64,000 bases of DNA, from contig JAUVXM010000002.1 of assembly GCA_030603565.1 (NCBI GenBank), positions 18,634 through 82,633 on the forward strand. The letters are read 5' to 3'. The position numbers were made by a program, and so were the translations under genes. Shown piece by piece: positions 33,644-43,308 of the stretch. The notes under the pieces were generated by a model, which did no database searches, was not told the origin of the DNA, and saw only the letters and a program-made list of their open reading frames with translations. The first letter of the stretch is position 1; the number at the start of each line of letters is the position of its first letter. Source of the stretch: Candidatus Aminicenantota bacterium (lineage in GTDB: Bacteria; Acidobacteriota; Aminicenantia; Aminicenantales; Aminicenantaceae).

Positions 33644-35140
33644 TCATCTCTCAGAATAATCCAGTATCTCGATCTTTAGTTTCCCGATTATCTCAGAGAT
33701 AGAGGTTATCATCTCTTTGAACATATTCTCATCCAGGTTGCTGTGACCGAATTTAAGGTGAGTGGCATCAGTATAATATTCTCCACTGGCCTTATCAACA
33801 GCCAGCCATTTAGCATCCAGGCTGACCCATTCGCCTACATAGACTTCCGGCCACATATGATAAGCAAACAGTCCTCCTCCATACATAATACCTACAGACG
33901 CCCTGGCAGGAATTCCCACAGCCCGGCATAAGGAGATAAAAAGCACAGTATATTCACTGCAGTCCCCTTTTCGGTTATTGAATATTTCTTTTGCTGAGGC
34001 AAACCCTACATCATAATTTGGCGTCATATTTTTATCGACCCATTCCGCTATTTTCTTGGCGGCACGCCAAGAGTTTCGCTCAGTCCCAATAATATCATTT
34101 GCTGCCTCAACAATTTCCGGAGCATCCGCCTGACAAAAAACCGTTGGTTTCAAGGCCGCCTGCAGCTCTTCCCTTTTTAGCGGAAAAACGCAGGCTTCTT
34201 TTTCATTAAATATCCTGGAGTATGTTCTGATCAAAAAAGAATCCCCCTCTGCTTTTATGAGCTTCTGACTTCCATCACCCCAGGGAAATCCTTTTATCCT
34301 CTCTGCTGAAACCCCGCTTAGCTTAAACTTCATTTTCCTGACTTTTTGAGGATTATCAAATAACACATTGGATTTAATGATAGATGAAAAGGCAATATCA
34401 AAATTTTCCTCAGAAGGCTCTTGTGCCTTCTCTTGCGACATACGAATGGAAACTGTATTAAAAAAACCGGACCGGGTTATTGACTTATATATATCTCCCT
34501 CTTCATTGATCCACTCCTCTACCTCAATCGGAATTATTGACTTAAGCTCTGACTTTAAATGCCACAATTTTAACCTTTCCCCCAGGATTAGAGTCTCCTC
34601 CTCGCCCAATATTTCAACCCGGCAGTCTGAAAAAGAGTAAGCTATCGGATCAAGAATTTTATAATTAAGAATATTTCCCGGTTTAAAATCCCCACCTCGT
34701 ATAATGTTTTCCAGCGGCACCTCAAGATAAAACTCTTTATCATAAAGCAATTCTTTTACAACCTCTCCGGCAAGTTTAAAAATAACTTTCTCTGGAGTTA
34801 TTTCTGCTTTAATAACAGTTTCTATTTCCGACATCCTGGTCTTTAATAAAACCTCCAGTGGTTTTTTTTTAAGATCAGTCAAAGACTCCTGGATGCTTAT
34901 AATCTCTACCGGGTTGCCTCCAAAGCGGGAAACCTTCATTCTGGACTGGTTAAAGGCCTCAATCAGCTTTTTTCCTTCTTTTTTTATTATTGTCTCTTGG
35001 CTATGACTGTACCCGACCTTGATCCCATTCATATAAATACCCATCCAGAATTCAGAAGGATTTTCTATTTGAATTCCTGAACCTGTCTGTATGGACAATA
35101 AAAAAAGGGAAACAATGATCAATATTCTTGTTTTTTTCAT
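33644..35140 (-). CDS. secreted transglutaminase-like domain protein
   Basis: From ATG 35140 the product is 498 residues with a signal peptide. This start is chosen over 35173 because TTGGAG lies 8 bases upstream of it and the signal peptide follows directly. A beta-rich N-terminal region (about 25-330) precedes the papain-like transglutaminase core: Cys in GDCSEYTVLFISL, His in AYHMWPEVYV, Asp in SLDAKWLAVD. Such proteins cut or link peptide bonds at the envelope. It lies just downstream of the NtrC-type regulator gene (8 bp to 35173), so it may be part of the signalling run at 35181-39599. Confidence 0.8.
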   Translation of the reverse strand: MKKTRILIIVSLFLLSIQTGSGIQIENPSEFWMGIYMNGIKVGYSHSQETIIKKEGKKLIEAFNQSRMKVSRFGGNPVEIISIQESLTDLKKKPLEVLLKTRMSEIETVIKAEITPEKVIFKLAGEVVKELLYDKEFYLEVPLENIIRGGDFKPGNILNYKILDPIAYSFSDCRVEILGEEETLILGERLKLWHLKSELKSIIPIEVEEWINEEGDIYKSITRSGFFNTVSIRMSQEKAQEPSEENFDIAFSSIIKSNVLFDNPQKVRKMKFKLSGVSAERIKGFPWGDGSQKLIKAEGDSFLIRTYSRIFNEKEACVFPLKREELQAALKPTVFCQADAPEIVEAANDIIGTERNSWRAAKKIAEWVDKNMTPNYDVGFASAKEIFNNRKGDCSEYTVLFISLCRAVGIPARASVGIMYGGGLFAYHMWPEVYVGEWVSLDAKWLAVDKASGEYYTDATHLKFGHSNLDENMFKEMITSISEIIGKLKIEILDYSER

Positions 35141-35180
35141 GATTAACTCCAAAAAATTAAGTCCGCAACCCAAAATCTTG

Positions 35181-36518
35181 CTAAATAGAAATATTATAGT
35201 CCTTAATTTTTTTATCCAGGGTAGGTCGGCTGATCTGCAGGATCTGGCTTGCCTGAGTCTTTGAACCTTTTACAGATTTTAATACATGCTGAATATATTG
35301 ACTTTCCACCTCTTTTATAGGGACAAGTTTCTGCGGAAACAGTTTTTTTTCTCCGCTTTCAAGTGGCAGGTTTTCATCTAAAATAACATCACCCTTTGCC
35401 AGGATAACCGCTCTGGTCAAAGCATTTTCCAGCTCTCTCACATTACCTTTCCAGGGGATATTTAAAAGAGTCCTCATAACCTGGGGCGGCACTTTTCGTA
35501 CATTCTTGCGTAGCTCCCGGTTGATCTTTTCAAGCAGATAAGCTACAAGCTCTGGGATATCCTCCTTCCTTTCACGCAAAGGAGGCAGGTTTATCTCCAC
35601 AACTTTCAAACGGTAATACAGATCCTCCCGGAACTGTTCTTTTTTGATTAAAGCTATAAGGTCCTGGTTTGTCGCAGCAATAATCCGGGCCTCTGTTTTT
35701 AACACTTTTTCACCACCAACCTTCATAAAATCCCGGGATTCGATCACCCGCAGCATCTTTGACTGCAGATTAGGAGAGACATCACCCACTTCATCCAGGA
35801 ATAGAGTCCCTTTTCCGGCTATCTCAAACTTCCCTTTTGTCTCATATACGGCATCTGTAAAAGCACCTTTTACATGGCCAAAAAGCTCGCTTTCCAGTAA
35901 AGTATCGGAAATAGCGGAACAGTTTATCACAATAAACGGCTCGTTTTTAAAATGACTGTTGTAATGAATTGCTTTGGCACACAACTCCTTCCCGGTACCG
36001 CTTTCCCCTTGAATAAGCACATTAGCCCTATTATTTACAACGGAACCTATTAACTTGAACACTTCCCGCATCCGGGAAGAGCGTCCGATGATATTATCAA
36101 TTGTATATTCCTTTAATTTCTCTTCCACAAGATAGCTGAGCTTATTTTCCAACCCCCTGGCTTGAAAGGCTTTATCAATAGTCAGATCCAGTTCCACATA
36201 ATCAAGCGGTTTGACCAAATATTCAAAAGCGCCTGATTTTATAGCTTCCACAGTTGTTTTCATATCATCATAAGCGGTTATTATAATGATATGCGCTTTC
36301 TCATTTATTTCCTTGATCTTTCTTAGGGCTTCAAGTCCGTTGATATCAGGAAGTCGAATATCAAGGATGACAAGATCAGGGAAATTCTCCTCATATTTCT
36401 GTAAGCCCTCCCGGCCATCCTCTGCCAGAGTGATCTCATAGCCTTCCCCGGATGAAAAATGAGCAGCCAGTGTTTTTCTGATCAATGGGTCGTCATCGAT
36501 AATTAAAATTGTTTTCAT
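35181..36518 (-). CDS. NtrC-family sigma54-dependent response regulator
   Basis: The 445-residue protein has three parts. The receiver has acidic residues in IIDDDP and phospho-Asp53 in VILDIRLPD, with Lys in LVKPLDY. The AAA+ domain shows GESGTGKELCAKAIH, ELFGHVKGAFTDA and GTLFLDEVGD. The C-terminal Fis-like helix-turn-helix contains SKTQASQILQISR. The loop that contacts sigma54 reads GAFTDA instead of GAFTGA, a known natural variant. It should turn on sigma54 promoters when phosphorylated. The start overlaps the kinase stop by one base, so the two are translated together. Confidence 0.92.
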   Translation of the reverse strand: MKTILIIDDDPLIRKTLAAHFSSGEGYEITLAEDGREGLQKYEENFPDLVILDIRLPDINGLEALRKIKEINEKAHIIIITAYDDMKTTVEAIKSGAFEYLVKPLDYVELDLTIDKAFQARGLENKLSYLVEEKLKEYTIDNIIGRSSRMREVFKLIGSVVNNRANVLIQGESGTGKELCAKAIHYNSHFKNEPFIVINCSAISDTLLESELFGHVKGAFTDAVYETKGKFEIAGKGTLFLDEVGDVSPNLQSKMLRVIESRDFMKVGGEKVLKTEARIIAATNQDLIALIKKEQFREDLYYRLKVVEINLPPLRERKEDIPELVAYLLEKINRELRKNVRKVPPQVMRTLLNIPWKGNVRELENALTRAVILAKGDVILDENLPLESGEKKLFPQKLVPIKEVESQYIQHVLKSVKGSKTQASQILQISRPTLDKKIKDYNISI

Positions 36519-37996
36519 TATTCCTCGTTACAGGGAATAAGGATTTCAAAAGAAGTCCCTACTCCCTTTTGTGATATAACCTTGATCGAACCAGCATGCT
36601 GTTCGATTATTTTCAAAGCGATAGCCAAACCCAGGCCTATTCCCTGGGCTTTAGTGGTATAAAAAGGCTCAAAAATATCCTTGATATCTTTTTCCGGGAT
36701 ACCCGGTCCATTATCGGATATTTTAATCTTTATTTTACTCTCTTTCTGTATGGAAATCCGGGTAACGTCAATATCGATCTTCCCGCCCTTATCTACTGCT
36801 TCGCAGGAATTTTGAATGATATTTAAAATTACCTGCCTAATTTTATCTGCATCAACTTGTACTTCAGGAAGCCCCTTCTGGCAATAAGATTCCAGTTTGA
36901 CTTCCTTCAACTCTAAGAGATCAGCCATCATTTTTAGCGACCCTTCAATTATCTGTTCGATAGAAAAATATTCCAGATTCAACTCGGAGACTCTGGCAAA
37001 ATTAAGAAGTTCTTTAATAAATTTTTCTATAACAGCGATTCCCTCCCGGGAGATATTAAGATAAGCTTTCTCCGCTTCACTCAGTATATTTTTTTCAAAC
37101 AGTTTTTGGATATTAAGTTTTACCGATGTCAAAGGATTTCTGATCTCATGGGCGATCCCTGCTGAAATATGACCGATCGAAGCTAACTTTTCTACCTGGA
37201 CCAATTTTTTATTGGCATCTTCCACCCTCTCTTTAAACAAGAGAAGCTTGCGACTCATTTCATTAAAACCTTTTGCCAGATTACCAATCTCATCCTGCGA
37301 GTCTATATCAATTTTAAGCGAGAAATCTCCGCGGCTTATCTTAACAGTACCATCAACCAATTTTTTAATCGGTTCAGTTATCTTTCTGGTCAGCCAGGCT
37401 ACTCCCAAAACTCCTACTAACAGCCCCACGAATCCTATCAGTACAAGCAGCAGCCGGGTTTTCTGTACTTCAGCCTTGATATCATCCTGTGATAGACCGA
37501 TGTTTATAGAACCCCATTTCACAGGAGATTCGGGTAAGAAAATAGGCACTTCGATCTCTACTACACTAAATATCGGGCTGTTATCCCCTTTATCAAGTTT
37601 TCTGGATTTAGAAAAAGAATCACCCTCTTTAGCAGAAGCTGGAAGATTGCTGAACTGATAGATATCTTCATAGCCAATAATAAAATCATTAGCAACAAAA
37701 GGCCGGTTGTAGCGGTTATAAAAAATCACATACACTAGTTTTTCATCAATACGCCTTTCTATACTTTCCTTGACTCCCTCAAAATCCCAGCGGATAAAGG
37801 CCTGAAGATTTTCCTGAGCAATGTTCTTTGCCAGTAAGATCCCTTTGTCTTTTTGCTCCTCATATATTGCCTGCACTTCCCGGCTTTGAATAACAAAGAG
37901 AATAAATACTGTCTGAGCAAGCAGCATAAGAATTACCGACACAGAAAGCTTGGTTCGTAGAGACACATTCCACTTGATCTTATTTTTCATTTTCAA
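36518..37996 (-). CDS. membrane sensor histidine kinase
   Basis: The product is 492 residues. Two membrane helices (about 15-37 and 181-201) flank an extracytoplasmic sensor of about 140 residues. HAMP is at about 202-255. The phospho-His283 lies in GHISAGIAHEIRNPLTS, and the ATPase boxes are NIIQNSCEAVD, SDNGPGIPEKD and GIGLGLAIALKI. It should phosphorylate the NtrC-type regulator encoded next. It overlaps the end of the substrate-binding-protein gene by 17 bp. That arrangement hints that the secreted binding protein delivers ligand information to this sensor. Confidence 0.92.
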   Translation of the reverse strand: MKMKNKIKWNVSLRTKLSVSVILMLLAQTVFILFVIQSREVQAIYEEQKDKGILLAKNIAQENLQAFIRWDFEGVKESIERRIDEKLVYVIFYNRYNRPFVANDFIIGYEDIYQFSNLPASAKEGDSFSKSRKLDKGDNSPIFSVVEIEVPIFLPESPVKWGSINIGLSQDDIKAEVQKTRLLLVLIGFVGLLVGVLGVAWLTRKITEPIKKLVDGTVKISRGDFSLKIDIDSQDEIGNLAKGFNEMSRKLLLFKERVEDANKKLVQVEKLASIGHISAGIAHEIRNPLTSVKLNIQKLFEKNILSEAEKAYLNISREGIAVIEKFIKELLNFARVSELNLEYFSIEQIIEGSLKMMADLLELKEVKLESYCQKGLPEVQVDADKIRQVILNIIQNSCEAVDKGGKIDIDVTRISIQKESKIKIKISDNGPGIPEKDIKDIFEPFYTTKAQGIGLGLAIALKIIEQHAGSIKVISQKGVGTSFEILIPCNEE

Positions 37997-39599
37997 ACCA
38001 TATTTTAAATGTCCTCAAATACTGAAGGCCCATAGGGGGAATTTCCACACCCTTAACCCGCTCCTGCATAGCAATCCTGTTCTGCTGCGAATAAAGCGGA
38101 ACAGCAGGAATTTCTGAATTTAAAATCAGCTGTATTCTGTGGAACAATTTATTCCTTCTTGTCCAGCTCGGTTCTATCTCGGTCCGAGATAAAAGGCTAT
38201 CAAGTTCAGAGTTAATATAACCACAATGATTTGTTTCCGATTTAGAATAAAATAATGGCCGGATGATATCGTCAGGGTCAGGAAAGAGCATCAGCTTATC
38301 CATTAAAATCAGATACGGCTTACGACAGTCTTTAATCTCCTTAGTAGACCTATAATAATCAACTTTTAATGATATCCCCAGGATTGAAAGCTGCTTTTTA
38401 AGTTCTCGGAAAAACTTGATCTTAAACTCGTTTCTTGGGTGAGAGAGAAAAAGGGTTATGGCTGGAATCTTTTTATTTTGTGGAAATCCCCCCTCTTTTA
38501 ATATTTTTTTTGCCCTCTCCGGATAATAAGTAGTTCTGTCATCCGTAAGAAACAGTCCCGGCAGTTTGGGAGGAATAAAACTGTATAACAGCTCCTTTTT
38601 ATAACGTGCTTCGTGGGTTTCTTGAATAAGCTCACTTTTATTTATCCCCCAGAAAATCGCCCGGCGTAGAATTATATTATTTAGAGGCGAGATGTGACAG
38701 CTCATACCTAAGTAAACGGGATTAAGGGAGCCATCCTCAAATATAAAATAGTCTGATTTAAGCAGTCTATTTGAAAGGACAGGTATGGAATCAATCTCAC
38801 CATTAAAAAAATGCTCCAGGGTGTATAAAGGGCAGAATTCCACTACTTCCAAGCGGGGAGAACCTTGAAAATACTGCTCATTCCTGATCAGTCGGACTCC
38901 GCAAATTTTCAGTCGTGTATCTCTTATCCAGGAGTCGAATTTAAACGGTCCTGTCCCTGATGGCTTACGGAAAAAATCTTTTCCTTTCTCAAGCACAAGC
39001 TTCCGGGGTAATATCTTGCAGAAATGCATACTCATCAAATATAAGGCCAATGTCAGAGGCTTTTTCCAGAGAATCTCTATAGTTAATTCATCAATGACTT
39101 TTATCCCTGAGATACCCTTTGTTCTTCCGGCGTGGAAATCGGAAGCACCGGCTATTCTTGTTGCTAAAAATTGATAATAGGGCGAATTGACTTCAGGGTC
39201 CAGCAGTCTTTCCAATGAAAATTTTACATCATGGGCAGTGAGTTCTTCCCCATGATGGAATTTGACTCCTTTTCTTAAATAAAAACGATATCTTTTTCCA
39301 TCAGGAGACGTCTCCCAATATTCAGCCAGAGCAGGGACAATGTCAAAATTATTATTCCGGTTTTCCAACCTTACTAATCCATCAAAAATCTGCTCAGATA
39401 CAAATATCGACGAATCCGAATTAACAGGGTCTAACTGTACCTTGAATGTATCTGAAAACAATTTTATGCGGAATACGTTCTTCTGTGGCGCCGAATTTAT
39501 AATAATTCCCTCTATAGAACCTGAACCTATAACTATTGCTGATTGAAATAAAAAGAAAAATGCAATAAAGAAAAGATTTATCCTGCTAATAATCCTCAT
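37980..39599 (-). CDS. family 5 extracellular solute-binding protein, signalling context
   Basis: The 539-residue protein has a signal peptide (1-26) without a lipobox. The family 5 (peptide/nickel-type) pattern is clear: YRFYLRKGVKFHHGEELTAH with DVKFSLERLLDP near 130-160, and GTGPFKFDSW near 235. No permease or ATPase gene is nearby, and the next gene is a histidine kinase overlapping by 17 bp. So it more likely senses a ligand for the kinase than feeds an ABC importer. A dispersed repeat (39609-39662) lies right upstream of the start. Ligand unknown, possibly a peptide. Confidence 0.85.
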   Translation of the reverse strand: MRIISRINLFFIAFFFLFQSAIVIGSGSIEGIIINSAPQKNVFRIKLFSDTFKVQLDPVNSDSSIFVSEQIFDGLVRLENRNNNFDIVPALAEYWETSPDGKRYRFYLRKGVKFHHGEELTAHDVKFSLERLLDPEVNSPYYQFLATRIAGASDFHAGRTKGISGIKVIDELTIEILWKKPLTLALYLMSMHFCKILPRKLVLEKGKDFFRKPSGTGPFKFDSWIRDTRLKICGVRLIRNEQYFQGSPRLEVVEFCPLYTLEHFFNGEIDSIPVLSNRLLKSDYFIFEDGSLNPVYLGMSCHISPLNNIILRRAIFWGINKSELIQETHEARYKKELLYSFIPPKLPGLFLTDDRTTYYPERAKKILKEGGFPQNKKIPAITLFLSHPRNEFKIKFFRELKKQLSILGISLKVDYYRSTKEIKDCRKPYLILMDKLMLFPDPDDIIRPLFYSKSETNHCGYINSELDSLLSRTEIEPSWTRRNKLFHRIQLILNSEIPAVPLYSQQNRIAMQERVKGVEIPPMGLQYLRTFKIWFENEK

Positions 39600-39608
39600 T
39601 TCCTTTCG

Positions 39609-39662
39609 TTTTCGATGTAATCTATATTTATAATCGACATTTCTTATGAATAGTTCAGGTTA
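39609..39662. repeat. dispersed palindromic repeat, copy 5
   Basis: TTTCGATGTAATC is followed by TTTATAATCGACATTTCTTA and the terminus TGAATAGTTCAGGTTA. The first part matches the distal part of copy 1. It lies 10 bp upstream of the solute-binding-protein start. Confidence 0.75.
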
Positions 39663-39758
39663 GATACAGTTTACCTGATAACCAATAGAATGTAAAGATT
39701 TTTTACAAGAAAGAAAGTGACCCTGTCCATGAAGAATCCAGGCAAGCTGACCTGATTC

Positions 39759-40727
39759 TTATTTCAGCTCCTTAGACAGCACATAGAAATCCCGCATGCG
39801 TTCTTTGATTTTTTTGTAACGAAAGTCAATTATTTTATATCCATCCTTTAATATAGAACAAAAAGCTTCCTTGGTTTTTTTTCTCCAGTCAACCGGAATA
39901 TTACGAACTTCTTTATCTAAAACATCTGTTTCCTGCAGCATGGCATAGAAATCATAAGGTATTTCAATAAGCATAATGTTGCCCAAGGAACAGCCACTTT
40001 TTTTTGCTAAAGGCAGGCAAACTTGCCCGGTTTTCCCCCTGACTTCCCGGCTTTCAGAATAGATAATTAATCTATCTTTTTCGAGTAATAAGTCCAAGTC
40101 ATATTCAGGCCTCTTGATCTCTTTCTTTAAATCCCATGATACAAAAAGGCGGTCACCGGGGACATCTACCCTGTTTAGTTTTCCCGCAAATCCTTCATAA
40201 AATGCCTCTTTATAAGCTATAACTTCCATTCCAAATATATGGAAATTTCGATAGGCATTTACTCCGGTTAAAGGATCAAAAGTGCAGGTAATTGTATTAA
40301 TGCCTAAAATCCCTAATACTTTTTGCCTTTGAAACTGTTTTAAAAAAAAACCCAGGCCATATTTTTGAAAATCCGGCTTCACTGAAGCATACTGGGAATA
40401 AAATTCCAGGTTAGCCGGATTTTTATAGCCAATATTCAGGTCTTTGATCCCAACATAGCCATAAGAAAATCCAACCAGGTGCTCTCTATTTCTGGGAAAT
40501 CCCCCATTTTTATCCTCTAAATATATTCCTATATAGAGGCTGCTTCCATCATTGAAAATGTTTTCGCCAGCCATATTCCTGGCTGCTGAAAAGTTATCAT
40601 CCGGGTCCTCCCATATCTCATATCTCAACTCTTCAAACTTTGTATAATCAGCTAACTTATCTGAAGTTTCAACCGCAAATAAAAAACGCCTTCCCTTTGA
40701 CTCATGGATCACTTCTAAATTTCTCAT
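39759..40727 (-). CDS. GNAT-like acetyltransferase (COG3375-like)
   Basis: The 322-residue protein has a GNAT-like region around LVGFSYGYVGIKD and FQKYGLGFFLKQFQRQKVLG, where the acetyl-CoA loop (Q/RxxGxG/A) would sit. A second beta-rich half (about 200-320) is like COG3375 predicted acetyltransferases. No target is apparent. It is transcribed alone, divergent from the PHP-domain gene. The assignment is by overall pattern, not by a strict motif. Confidence 0.6.
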   Translation of the reverse strand: MRNLEVIHESKGRRFLFAVETSDKLADYTKFEELRYEIWEDPDDNFSAARNMAGENIFNDGSSLYIGIYLEDKNGGFPRNREHLVGFSYGYVGIKDLNIGYKNPANLEFYSQYASVKPDFQKYGLGFFLKQFQRQKVLGILGINTITCTFDPLTGVNAYRNFHIFGMEVIAYKEAFYEGFAGKLNRVDVPGDRLFVSWDLKKEIKRPEYDLDLLLEKDRLIIYSESREVRGKTGQVCLPLAKKSGCSLGNIMLIEIPYDFYAMLQETDVLDKEVRNIPVDWRKKTKEAFCSILKDGYKIIDFRYKKIKERMRDFYVLSKELK

Positions 40728-40849
40728 TTAATCTAATTTTACCGAAACATGCTGTTAAAAGGCAAGAGGCTACTTGCCTGTAAGAAAAGAGTTTGAATCA
40801 AATCAAATTTTAATATATATAATATGAGGATAATACATTGGAGGAAAAA

Positions 40850-43294
40850 ATGAATATCCTAAGAAAAATTTTAGCTCTTACATGTTTACTTTGTATCCCG
40901 ATTGCCCTGACTGCTGCCCAAGGACAGCCCAAAATCACTCAAAACGAAGACCATGTCATCTCTTTTGGAAATAATCTGGCGATTATTGGCGCTTCCTCTC
41001 GAATTTTTCAATCCATCTTAAACTATCCTGTTGCCGATACTATGGGATGCCTGATCAGCTTTGTCCCTGCCGGAGAAAATCTTAACAACACACTTTGCAT
41101 AGGCTCTCCATACCTTAAACTCAGGGATAAACAGGAGTTCGTTGCTTATTCCTCTGTTAAAAAGATAGAAAGTTTGACTCCCGAAAGTTCCCTGAGTATG
41201 GAGGCAACCGGAAATTATGAGGGATACCGGGGAGAAAAAGCCAGTATTACAACGACTTACAATTTTATCCCACAATCAGGAAAAATAGATATTTCCTCCA
41301 CCATAAAAAATACCGGCAAAAATACAATAGATAAATTCTCCTACTCGGTCTATTGCGGAACAAACACCCGTTATTCTTTTTCCCCTTTTCACAAAGAAAT
41401 ATTCCCCGGTTTAAACTTCCAAATATATCAGAAAGAAGACCTGGCTCTAGGCTGGATAAACCTTAATTCGACATCAGATAACGATACAGACTCTCTAGCC
41501 CCGGAAGAAAGCTTTAATGTCCGCTACTCTATGTTGGTCGGCAGCCAGGTTGCCACTTTGATGGAAAGGGTTTATCAGATCCTGGGGGTAAAAACTGTAC
41601 AAGCCGGAATCCTCCTGGAAGAATATAAGGGAAACCTGGCTGAAGTGATTATAAGTGACGTCTTATCCGGATCGATTTTTTTCCGCACATTTTTAACATC
41701 AAAAAAGATCATAGGCATCCCCCTTCCAGAAGGCACTTATTCCGCCAGGGCAAATCTATTTCCAGCTGTACAGAGGACAACCTTTGCTGCAGGTTCTGGT
41801 ATAGAAAATATCTGTATCATAAAAGATACTGCCAAGGGAAAAATCAAGGTCCGAATCTTAACCGGACAGGGGGAATTTGTCCCGGGAAAAGTTACTTTTA
41901 TTGGTCTATCCCCAACTGAATCCCCTTACTTCAAGCCGGACAACCCCTTGATAACCGGAAAATACTGGGAGACATTTAAAAACTCACGCTTCTCCGGTGA
42001 ACAAAGCCTCGAGATCACTCTGCCGGTCGGAACCTATCTTATCTATGCTTCCCGCGGCCCTGAATATTCGTTCGACCAACAGGTAGTAGAAATCCTGAAA
42101 AACGACCAGCAAAAATTTGACTTCCATATCAATAAAGAAGTCGATACAGCAGATTTGATATCCATAGACCCCCATATGCATACAACAAAATCAGATGGGA
42201 AGATGAGCATTGCAGCCCGGCTGAAATCCCTGGCAGCCGAAGGCATTGAAGTAGCCATTTTAACAGACCATAACTATATCACCAACTATCTCCCTGCTCT
42301 TAAATCCACAGGCCTGGAAAATATTCTTTCTTTAATATCAGGGAATGAAGTAACCATCAACGGAATGATCCACTATAATACTTACCCTCTGACATGCCGG
42401 GAAGATAAGAAAAACAATGGAGCAATAAATCCGGTATCCGACACTGTGACCCCCCTCTTTAAACTAAGCCGAGATACCGACCCCGAAACTCTTATACAGG
42501 TAAATCATCCCAGAAGCGGCAGCCTAGGCTATTTCAATATGCTCCAGCTTGACCCGGAAACAGCCGCCTATGCTTTAAAAGGTTTTGACACTTCTTTTGA
42601 TGTTCTGGAAATAATAAACGGTCCTTACTGCCATCCGGCCAATGCCGCTTCCATCCAGGATTGGCTTCATCTTTTAGACCGCGGCTACTACTATCCCCTG
42701 GTAGGTTCCTCTGATTCACACGGAATCGACCGAAGAGAGCCTGGATACTCACGCACATATGTCTATTACAAAGGTGAAAAGGGAGGCGACCTTGATGAAA
42801 ATGCCCTGATACAAGCAATAAAATGGGGCCACTCATTTGCCAGTAATGGCCCAATAATCGATGTTAAAGTCAATGATACTTTTAAGTGTGGAGATACCTT
42901 AACAGACAAAGACGGGAATGTGGACTTAGAAGTCAGAGTCCAAAGTGCTTCCTGGGTCGCTTTGGATGCGGCCCGGCTAATAATCAATGGAAAAAGAAAA
43001 TTGGGATTTCCGATACAACAAAAAGACCCAGGGGCCTTAGATTTTACAAAAAATATTCAGCTGAATATCAAAGAGGATTCCTATATTGTGGTCGAAATCT
43101 TAGGCAAAAAAAGCCTCTATCCTGTTATGCAGGCCACAGCCCGCAACGGACTTTCAAGTAACGCTATCCTTCCCTATGCTTTAACCAATCCCATCTTTAT
43201 CGATGTGGATGGAAATGGAAAATTCGACCCCCCTATAAAGGACGAAATCAGACTCGTCGATCAAATACCGGAAACTGACAATACAGAAAAATAG
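40850..43294 (+). CDS. secreted PHP-domain phosphoesterase-like protein (CehA/McbA family)
   Basis: From ATG 40850 the product is 814 residues; TTGGAGG just upstream is the ribosome site, so the TTG at 40838 is not the start. A signal peptide (1-21) is followed by a large beta-rich region to about residue 430. The PHP domain then shows SIDPHMHTTKSDG, EGIEVAILTDHNY, GNEVTING, QVNHPRSG and GSSDSHGID, a full metal-ligand set. CehA/McbA proteins hydrolyse phosphoesters or carbamates; the beta-rich half could bind carbohydrate. It converges with the DUF2961 gene, 14 bp away. Confidence 0.85.
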   Translation: MNILRKILALTCLLCIPIALTAAQGQPKITQNEDHVISFGNNLAIIGASSRIFQSILNYPVADTMGCLISFVPAGENLNNTLCIGSPYLKLRDKQEFVAYSSVKKIESLTPESSLSMEATGNYEGYRGEKASITTTYNFIPQSGKIDISSTIKNTGKNTIDKFSYSVYCGTNTRYSFSPFHKEIFPGLNFQIYQKEDLALGWINLNSTSDNDTDSLAPEESFNVRYSMLVGSQVATLMERVYQILGVKTVQAGILLEEYKGNLAEVIISDVLSGSIFFRTFLTSKKIIGIPLPEGTYSARANLFPAVQRTTFAAGSGIENICIIKDTAKGKIKVRILTGQGEFVPGKVTFIGLSPTESPYFKPDNPLITGKYWETFKNSRFSGEQSLEITLPVGTYLIYASRGPEYSFDQQVVEILKNDQQKFDFHINKEVDTADLISIDPHMHTTKSDGKMSIAARLKSLAAEGIEVAILTDHNYITNYLPALKSTGLENILSLISGNEVTINGMIHYNTYPLTCREDKKNNGAINPVSDTVTPLFKLSRDTDPETLIQVNHPRSGSLGYFNMLQLDPETAAYALKGFDTSFDVLEIINGPYCHPANAASIQDWLHLLDRGYYYPLVGSSDSHGIDRREPGYSRTYVYYKGEKGGDLDENALIQAIKWGHSFASNGPIIDVKVNDTFKCGDTLTDKDGNVDLEVRVQSASWVALDAARLIINGKRKLGFPIQQKDPGALDFTKNIQLNIKEDSYIVVEILGKKSLYPVMQATARNGLSSNAILPYALTNPIFIDVDGNGKFDPPIKDEIRLVDQIPETDNTEK

Positions 43295-43308
43295 CACCCC
43301 AAATAAAG

